Below, piece by piece: positions 57,134 to 64,000 of a stretch of 64,000 bases of DNA. The first letter of the stretch is position 1. Each line of letters opens with the position of its first letter. Both the position numbers and the translations under genes were made by a program. Origin of the DNA: Stemphylium vesicarium (taxonomy: Eukaryota; Ascomycota; Dothideomycetes; Pleosporales; Pleosporaceae); assembly GCA_004380135.1 (NCBI GenBank), contig QXCR01000048.1, forward strand, positions 124,001 through 188,000, written 5' to 3'. The notes beneath the pieces are model-generated. The model worked only from the letters and a program-made list of their open reading frames with translations. It was not told the origin of the DNA and did not search any database.

Positions 57134-58875
57134 GTGTGGTAAGGGGGAAAAAGTTTTGCGGGTAGGGTAGAGTTTCGACCTACCCTGTGTTTTTAGAGCG
57201 GTTGGCGTTTGGAACTTGGAGTTGCATACTGTTGTTTTTTCTGTGAACCTTTTCCATTCCGGCTTCTTTCATTTGAAGAGCTGATGTCGCATAGCGAGGC
57301 TTTGGTGGTGGTTATCCTGCCTCGCCTGTTTGCTCATATTTTTATCTTATCTCTGTCACCTCGTGTACACCGCCGTGTGTCCGGGACGAGGAAGCAAGAA
57401 AATTATTCCACCTTCGGTCTTCTTTTCTATGGTGTGATGCGCGTGAAATCATGTCAGACTGCGAGTTTCTTTACCACTTCGTTGAATCGCGTGGTTGGCA
57501 AAGAAGGGGGAAACAGGCTGCTCCGATAAAATTCCCACGATTTTTTCCAACTGCGATTCCCTCTGATCGTTAACAAGCAACACTGATATAGCGATCGTGA
57601 CCCTGATCTCAAAACTGCAATAATGTATTCTTGTATTCTTACTAGGTGAGATCGGATATACCACGTAATAAAACAAGAGTGCTTATCTAATTGTCATGCA
57701 GGTTGTTCCATCACTTAGCCGACAAGCCTAGGATTTCTACTATTAGTGAAGGCTAAACAGGGCGTGAGTGTAGTAGACAATTCCTTCCCGACATACTAAC
57801 TCTCCGTGTACAGTACTACGTCTCCTTACTATATATCTCGTCTTTATCTACATCTCTATCCATATTATCTTACTTCCTGTCAGGAGCTCCATCGAGCTTT
57901 ACTCGGTTAATGATTACAGTGATTACATTCGTCACTCGCTGCTGCCTCTAGGGAATTCTAATGATTTCTCGTTTCTCCCCCTCTCTCTCTTTGCGTAGAT
58001 GGTTATAGCGGGTGCATACGTACCTTCTAGGTACGAAATCAGGCTTCGCATGATGCTTTTCTACTATTCTCAAACGATTCCTATTGATCTATATCCCTAG
58101 ATAAAGCTATTTTTTCGGCTCAACTGCCTTGTTCGTAGCTGACACTAGCCTCGTAGAAGATTGAAAGCATGGGTTCACTCCGCACTCCAATTGGTTGACT
58201 AATCGTGATGGATGCAAAGCGATGTGGGAGTCATCACCGGCTCGAGAACTCGGTTCGACGCTTGCTACTGCTTGTATGTCGTTGGAATGAACTCTGCGAG
58301 TAAATTCTCCTGGATTCCATCTTCATCCGTGTCAGCCATGGCCCTCAGGTATTCTGCCCGAGGCGCGATTCACCTCACCTCACTCTCGCGCTAGTTCCAT
58401 AGAGGCTTAGCGCGTGACTTCATGTATATAGACTCTCACTCTCGTAGCACTAATACATCACGATTCTCCCATTTTCCTAGTGCTACCAACAATCCGCTGT
58501 AGGTAGGGGGTATAGTACAAGCGGCGTAATGGCGAAGATATCCTCATCCATACACAAGAAACAAAAATATCCAACACATTATATATACATTGCGTGTGAG
58601 ATACCTTGCACCAGACCGTTCCCACCACGAATCCAGCATTCCAGCATGTAAATCCCCTAATAAACACTTGGTAAGCAGTAAGCGCTATACATACGTACGC
58701 AACGCAGATCCAGTGATCCAACAAGTGACAGCAGCATCCGCTAATCATAATACCAGGACGCAGCTCTGCAACCCCCTACCTAGGTAACATCTAAATGCGT
58801 TTCTTGCCGTTTGGGGCTTGGGGCTGTGCATTCCCATCTCTCTCCACCCCCCTATTCCGTGGCACAAAAGTAAGG
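57134..58875. other. intergenic, AT-richer
   Basis: No gene is visible over about 1.7 kb. Sequence from 57560 to 58600 is AT-richer with many short T/A runs. I see no tRNA-like A and B boxes that pair into a cloverleaf. Confidence 0.4.
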
Positions 58876-58883
58876 TATAAATA
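58876..58883 (+). promoter_or_regulatory. TATA box of the 59-kb small secreted protein gene
   Basis: TATAAATA, about 104-111 bp before the ATG at 58987. The longer match TATAAATACC is shared with the related gene at 41.3 kb. Confidence 0.55.
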
Positions 58884-58986
58884 CCATCGCCGCTTAAGAA
58901 GCGCCCTCACTGCTATTGACAGCCCGTCTTTTGTCCCCGTCATCACCCACTTATCTCAACCCCATCCTCAAACAAACACGCCTAAA

Positions 58987-59262
58987 ATGCAGTTCCCACA
59001 CTTCTTCTCCGTCGTCGCAATAAACTTCTTCGCCGCTACAGCCATGGCAAACCCTGAAGCTTCACATAAGGCCGATTTCGCCCAACCTCTGCCACCTTGT
59101 TGCTCAGGAGAATCGGCGCCGCCTTGTGGGCCTGGAGAGACTTGCCCTCCTTGTAAAGGACCCCTCCAAGATTTCGTTCTTCGAAGAGTGTTGACTGAAA
59201 CTGATTTTAGAGATGTTTTTTATATTCTCAAGGAAACGATAGAAGGGTGGAGGGAAGGATGA
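58987..59262 (+). CDS. small secreted cysteine-rich protein (91 aa)
   Basis: A signal peptide (MQFPHFFSVVAINFFAATAMA) is followed by a Pro/Cys-rich segment: LPPCCSGESAPPC and GETCPPCK. The C-terminal 35 residues are charged and helical. The sequence is related to the broken gene at 41.3 kb in signal peptide, Cys spacing and TATA context. An alternative model would splice at the GTAAAG inside the CPPCK codons, mirroring a GTAAGA at the same place in the paralogue. The C-terminus is therefore less certain than the first 60 residues. An effector-like role is inferred from size, secretion signal and cysteines. Confidence 0.65.
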   Translation: MQFPHFFSVVAINFFAATAMANPEASHKADFAQPLPPCCSGESAPPCGPGETCPPCKGPLQDFVLRRVLTETDFRDVFYILKETIEGWREG

Positions 59263-59263
59263 G

Positions 59264-59863
59264 ACTAGACACTGGGAGTTTTGGAAAAGAAGAGGGATAG
59301 GGAGGGGGAGGATGGTATGCGCTAAGCACTAATTGCTCGTTCGCTGAAGGTCAATCTTTTCTATCGATTCTTACACTTGTCCCTGGGTGGTGACTAGCGA
59401 TCTTGGTTCCATATAGTCACGCTTTGATCTTGCTCAAGAGAACGATATATCGCCTTTATCTTTAATTTTTCTGATTTACCGATTGTTTGATCTTTCTCGC
59501 CGGTAGGATGGCGTGATTCGATACTGTTAACACAATCGGTAGTGAATGAAACGACGCCCTCGTCAGCATAGTTGTGGTTAGGGTATTGGTATCCGTATGT
59601 TTAACATATGCGACTATTCACTTCGCTTTGGGTGGACAAATTGTTTGTATCGGTGGATATGGTAGTAGCAAGTTATGAGATAGAAATGTGATGTTTGGAA
59701 GGGATCGGGGTGGATGCTGTGTCTGTATAGATAATGCAGATCGTTGTAACTTGGTCGCGCTTTCTGCCCTAGCTAACCTCCTACCATGAACCAAAAACTT
59801 GATAGCCATACCTAGACGGTATGTGATTGATGTTTCACAACCAACAATCACAATCTGAACCCC
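59264..59863. other. intergenic
   Basis: No gene is visible. The end holds the 3' flank of the minus-strand HET pseudogene. Confidence 0.4.
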
Positions 59864-61484
59864 TTACACGATTGTAATTTTAACGATCTCTTGATCAGCG
59901 TCCGCTGCAGGATCCTCCGGCGGATCCCATGCCACCATTATTCTTTCACTGTCAGACCGAGACGCTTTCCAATGGCGCAAGTAATGTTCTGTTTCATTTC
60001 CACTCATAAACACATGCGCGGCGATCATATACTTGGGTGGGTCCGAGGATACTTGTCGTAATAGAAATGGCGCTCTGGTGCCGAATAGAGCCACGAGAAC
60101 ACACTGCGAGAGATCAGGCGAGTGCTGGACAGAGCTGGTTGAATATTCGTAGCCTTGATCTGTAGTGACGGATATACATGGGAGACCATTGAATGTACTG
60201 TTTTCGATACTAGAGACCGCTTCCATAAAGTGTCCTATGGTATGCATTGTCCTGAGGTTATCTGAAAACTCAATGGTTGGTCGATAGTGATCAAGTACAT
60301 AGTCAATGTGATACATGCTCCAGGCATTATATGCTACAGATCGTATGTCAAGATTCGGCGCCCAAGACGGCTCTTGATCGCAATCTGTGACTGCCGAAAC
60401 AGTAGACTGAGATTTGTATGCCCAAAGTGTCATTTTTATATACGTTTCGAGTGACTCTTGGATCAGCCAGGCCGCGACCTCAGCAGAAACCTGGGCTTTT
60501 GTCTTGGTGTAGTCGGCCACGGTGGCTCTTCCTGGGAAGGAGCTCATTCCCAAAAGCCCGTATATACGGTCGCGGCAGTCTGTCGCCTTCATGCCGAACA
60601 TATCTCGAAGATATACATTGAAGATTTCTTTGGGTATTTTTTGCTTGAAAAAGAACAACGTTTCTACTCACAAGTTAGATGCCTATTTCTATGATTACTC
60701 CATAGATCTAAAAGAGTTGTGGCGTACTGGCGGGCTGGTAGGACACATTAAAGGCGTTGTATTCCTCATCTGTAATCTTTCTACTGACCCAACTCTTGTC
60801 CAACGGAGTGAAACGTAGGTCAGGTTCGTGCATATCTCCAATGACATGTGAAAATGCCGACCATGATACCCAGTTCGGTCCACACATGACATGAGAATCT
60901 TCGGTCGCAAGTAGTAGCTCTTGCGCAACTCAAACTCTTGTGAACCAATCACGCGCGATCAAAGGAAGTGAGTATCTACAGACCAAAGGTGCCATGGCGA
61001 TAAGACTGTCATCCTCTAGATGAGCATGACGAATGATCCCAGATAATGAATTTATGTCCTCGCTCGAAGGCCCTAACCATATGATGATCAGAGATGCTTT
61101 TGTATAGATGTTCGACATCAGCGCAACCTGATAATTCCTTTCTCTCAGGTTCAGTTGGTCTATACAAATTGCGTCTATCCACATCATGCGGAGTCTGGAG
61201 GGTTGGCGCAAATGATGCATCGCACATGCTAGGTTGGGTGTTGCATGCAATCGAAAGCCAGGATAACCTCGAACAGTGACGAGCTCAGGGTTTGCCTCCT
61301 CGGCAACAGTTCCGTCTTTTGGATGCCAGACATAAGACAAGGCTTCGTATGATGGATTTGTTGCCAGCTTAACAGTACGAGTATTTATCTTAATTAGATC
61401 CGCATAGCTCCCAGGCAGAATATCGACAACTCCGATTTCGTCCCCGCTCAGTTGGTGGTAAGGCGTGGAGCCACCGGCTATCTC
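59864..61484 (-). pseudogene. HET-domain gene 3, stop plus frameshift
   Basis: HET blocks on the minus strand, in order: EIGVVDILPGSYADLI, SYEALSYVWHPKDG, MMWIDAICIDQLNLRERN, SLIIIWLGPSSED and RDWFTRV, then TGA (60930-60932) where the family has W, followed in the same frame by VAQELLLATEDSHVMCG. A frameshift lies near 60730-60770, before TLLDLWSNHRNRHLT. A 69-nt intron (GTGAGT at 60671 to GAG at 60604) leads into MFGMKATDCRDRIYGLLGM and a C-terminus ending at 59864. Upstream, an in-frame TGA (61485-61487) closes the frame. An N-terminal exon may lie in 61490-61719. Confidence 0.8.
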
Positions 61485-61489
61485 TCATT

Positions 61490-62386
61490 CGCTCTTGTGT
61501 AATATATTTTGGGTTACGGCCATGGTGGTCGTAGTTATGATGGATAAGATATCGGAGCGAGGAAAGTCGTCCCAAAAGTTGGAATTGAGCATCGCGGGGT
61601 AGCCATGCAAGAATGCGGCACAGCCATTGATCCCAGCTTATCGGTCCTGGCTGTGGATATGAACAGCGCATTAGTTCTACTATGCCGGAGGCGATCGAGA
61701 GGATGTGAGCGATCAGCATAAAGACTTCTGCCTCACCAAGCCTATTTCATAATCGAAGCCTCTTACAGACCGTTGCTTTCACATCTTCTAATCTTCCTCG
61801 AGTCTGGGATATGGTTGGCATAGCAAGGATCGAATCAGTCCTTTTCCAGAGTTTCTCGACAGAGGTGGCCTATAATTTGCTAAATAAGAAGGCCCATCGG
61901 GCTTTCGATGGGATTACCTGCACTGCAATTCACTGCCACCGATTAGTCAATAACCTAGCAACAGAATCGGAGGCATGAAGGCAATATCACGAGTCAGTCA
62001 GTCAACAAAGGCCGAACTTAACGACGACTGTAAAATGGTGATGCGAGGTTCTAGACGTGACTGTTGACAGAGAAAGAGGCATCGCGTCAACGCAAGGGTA
62101 GGCGCCACTGCACAGGCGCTCGGACCAATGACGCTGCACCTGGCCTACGCCTCCATTCTGTCATGCTTGGAACATGATGCTCACATGCAGGCCCAGGCGA
62201 TCACCCTTCCAAACGGCCCGTATGCGTCAGGCACCATACTAATGAACCGCTCGGTCATTGCGGCTCTGGCTTACCCAGATCCCTTGATTCCGCTTACTCC
62301 ATCTTTCACCCTTTATAGCTGATCGCTCTTCATATCTGCGGTGGAGTCTGTCAACCCTCATTATCCAGGCAACCTCCACAGGCATC
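61490..62386. other. intergenic, possible HET gene 3 upstream exon
   Basis: A minus-strand open frame at 61390-61719 (containing LCRILAWLPRDAQFQLLG) may be a lost N-terminal exon of the HET gene, but I cannot place a splice. Sequence from 61750 to 62386 shows no gene. Confidence 0.35.
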
Positions 62387-63010
62387 ATGTCGGATCCGTC
62401 CGCTGAGTCTGCAACCATCACAGCTGCCATGGCAGACATCCCAATCATTGTCGAACCACATGCGGATGCGGAAGAGCGTGGCCGCCTAAAGCGTCGTAGG
62501 CAGTCATCTCAGCACTCACCACGCCGCGCATCGTCTCCCTCCCGCGGCCATGACCGCAACAGCGGCTCCCGTTACAGAGCCCATCATCGCAAGCACCACC
62601 GTCCATCCTCACCCACATCCTCCATCTCGCCGCCCACTTCCGCTCAGAAGAAGACCAGACGACGCAGTGACGCTGAGCCCGATCATACCTTCAGAGGGCG
62701 AGCGCGCAACAGAAGCGCTAGTAGAGGAAGGACACGAAGTCCCATCCTAGAAGGCGATGACGACGCATGTGTTGAAAGCGAGGAAGATATGAAAAGATTC
62801 AGGAAGAGGAGCGCCCCGCCTAGTCGGCACCGAGCAGATGAGGCGGATCTAGGAGGGGAGGTTCGACGACAGAGGAGCTACCCCAATTTGTACAAAGAAG
62901 ACAGGAGGGATTCTAAGGGCGAAAGCGAGAGGCAGTTGCACGGAGTGGGTATTGTGGATGCTACAGAAGCCGCGGTAGCGCCCCACATTGACGGCGACCA
63001 CTTGCACTAG
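62387..63010 (+). CDS. RS-rich hypothetical protein
   Basis: Single exon, 207 residues. After an acidic start (MSDPSAESATITAAMADIP) the protein is very rich in Arg, Ser and His, with blocks such as RRRQSSQHSPRRASSPSRG and RGRARNRSASRGRTRSP. This composition resembles RS-domain splicing or nuclear speckle proteins, and a nuclear role is a guess. No RRM or other folded domain is visible. The ATG is the first in frame. The codon pattern looks genuine, but disordered proteins are hard to confirm by eye. Confidence 0.55.
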   Translation: MSDPSAESATITAAMADIPIIVEPHADAEERGRLKRRRQSSQHSPRRASSPSRGHDRNSGSRYRAHHRKHHRPSSPTSSISPPTSAQKKTRRRSDAEPDHTFRGRARNRSASRGRTRSPILEGDDDACVESEEDMKRFRKRSAPPSRHRADEADLGGEVRRQRSYPNLYKEDRRDSKGESERQLHGVGIVDATEAAVAPHIDGDHLH

Positions 63011-63516
63011 CATGTTTGGCTTGGATCGCGCAGTATTACACATATTGAAATGGGTCAGAATGGCGTTCAGGCTGTCTACAAGAAGAGGTTATAGCAAGCA
63101 AAGCGGGTGCGTCACGGGACATTTGGCTCTAATACGAAAGCATCTTCAAGTAACACATGTACTCTTTGTTCCTGACTCTCACGCGCGATCGCTGTGACGC
63201 TTACGTGATCAAATTGTGGCTGTGCACCTGTCACCACCATCATACATGTCGCGGGCAGCGCATAACAATGGACATCTTGAGGACTAACAATAAACACCGT
63301 GAGAAAGTTCGCGTAAATCGAACCTTTCCGCCGTCTCCGGCTTGCTCACCTCAGCATCGGATCCGGCATCTCGAATCTTCCATACGGAGTCGTAACAAAA
63401 GCAGCCCCACGCCCCCGCCGCCTACCAATCATCGAAGCTTAACTCCGCCCTCACTTCCGCTCGAACTATCCCTCAGCCTCACTCCCCTCCATCGCCTAAT
63501 CACCCACACCCCCGTT

Positions 63517-64000
63517 ATGCCTCCGCCAGGCAACGAGTATGCCGCCGAGCAGCTGAAAAATTCCGGCAACAAATGCTTCAAGAATGGCGATTACGAGGGG
63601 GCCGAGGGGCTGTATTCGCAGGCGATCCAGAAGAACTCAGCGAACCCTCTCTTATTCACCAATCGCGCAAACGCGCGATTGAAGCTAGAGAAATGGGAGG
63701 GTGTCATCGATGATTGTATACGAAGTATCGAGTTATTGAAGGATAACATGAAAGCCTTCTTTTACCTGGGTAGGCTACACACCCGCGCCTTAGTTGCCCG
63801 CTCGCGGCCCTGTCGATCCCCATAGCATACATAACGCAGTCCCGTAGAAACGTCCAAACGCTAAGAAATACATTACAGCGCAAGCGCAACTCGCGATAAA
63901 CCACCCCAACGAGGCCCTCTCGTCCGCGCTCATGGCCTACGAGCTCTGCACCACATCGGCGCAACAAACCTCCAACGCGGCCACCATATCCGCCCTAGTG
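63517..64000 (+). CDS. CHIP-like TPR protein, 5' part (runs off window)
   Basis: Exons 63517-63769 and from 63879 to the window end, joined across a 109-nt GTAGGC...CAG intron in phase 1. The first TPR motif reads AEQLKNSGNKCFKNGDYEGA and is followed by AIQKNSANPLLFTNRANARL. Exon 2 continues with AQAQLAINHPNEALSSALMA. This matches the TPR part of STUB1/CHIP, the U-box ubiquitin ligase that works with Hsp70/Hsp90. The U-box would lie beyond the window and is not seen. Confidence 0.75.

Noticed and set aside
58240..58300. tRNA gene suggested by a GGTTCGA-like box
   Set aside because: No matching A box or acceptor stem could be folded around it.

Overview
The window reads as nuclear DNA of a filamentous ascomycete (Pezizomycotina). 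The basis is short GT-AG introns of about 45-110 nt with CTAAC/CTGAC-type branch sites, HET-domain genes, a GH28 pectinase, a GH35 beta-galactosidase and small cysteine-rich secreted proteins. A plant-associated Dothideomycete (Pleosporales-like) is my inference from gene content only. All intron-containing models below were assembled by hand from splice signals and frame continuity.

Layout. 0.7-1.8 kb: a conserved unknown protein. 2.6-10.2 kb: a gene-free block made of a strongly diverged tandem array (unit about 43-62 bp). Each unit has an ATG plus pyrimidine-rich block, an A-rich box and a variable spacer that often holds a short dyad. Two 192-bp LTR-like copies and one 161-bp hAT-type MITE with an intact 8-bp target duplication lie inside it. 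10.8-24 kb: an RBR E3 ligase, an unknown conserved protein, two neighbouring membrane-anchored double-psi beta-barrel proteins, a Cue1-like CUE protein, a membrane protein and a pair of diverged paralogues. 24.7-35.7 kb: two broken HET genes flanking an endopolygalacturonase and a secreted beta-galactosidase, then a GNAT acetyltransferase with an unusually long intron. 37-52 kb: mostly housekeeping genes: DDI1 (start codon split by an intron), RRP8, an Fe-type alcohol dehydrogenase, mitochondrial Hsp70 (SSC1), a DUF2415/WD-like protein and cystathionine beta-lyase. A broken and an intact small secreted protein lie among them. 53-64 kb: a 2EXR/F-box-like protein, a bestrophin-like channel, another small secreted protein, a third broken HET gene, an RS-rich protein and the 5' end of a CHIP-like TPR protein.

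Themes. Three ubiquitin or ER-quality-control genes (RBR ligase, Cue1-like, CHIP-like) and DDI1 are scattered rather than clustered. The two carbohydrate-active enzymes and the secreted small proteins fit life on plant tissue. All three HET loci carry premature stops, two of them at a conserved Trp codon read as TGA. The most unusual stretch is the 7.6-kb array, which matches no gene or repeat class that I recognise.
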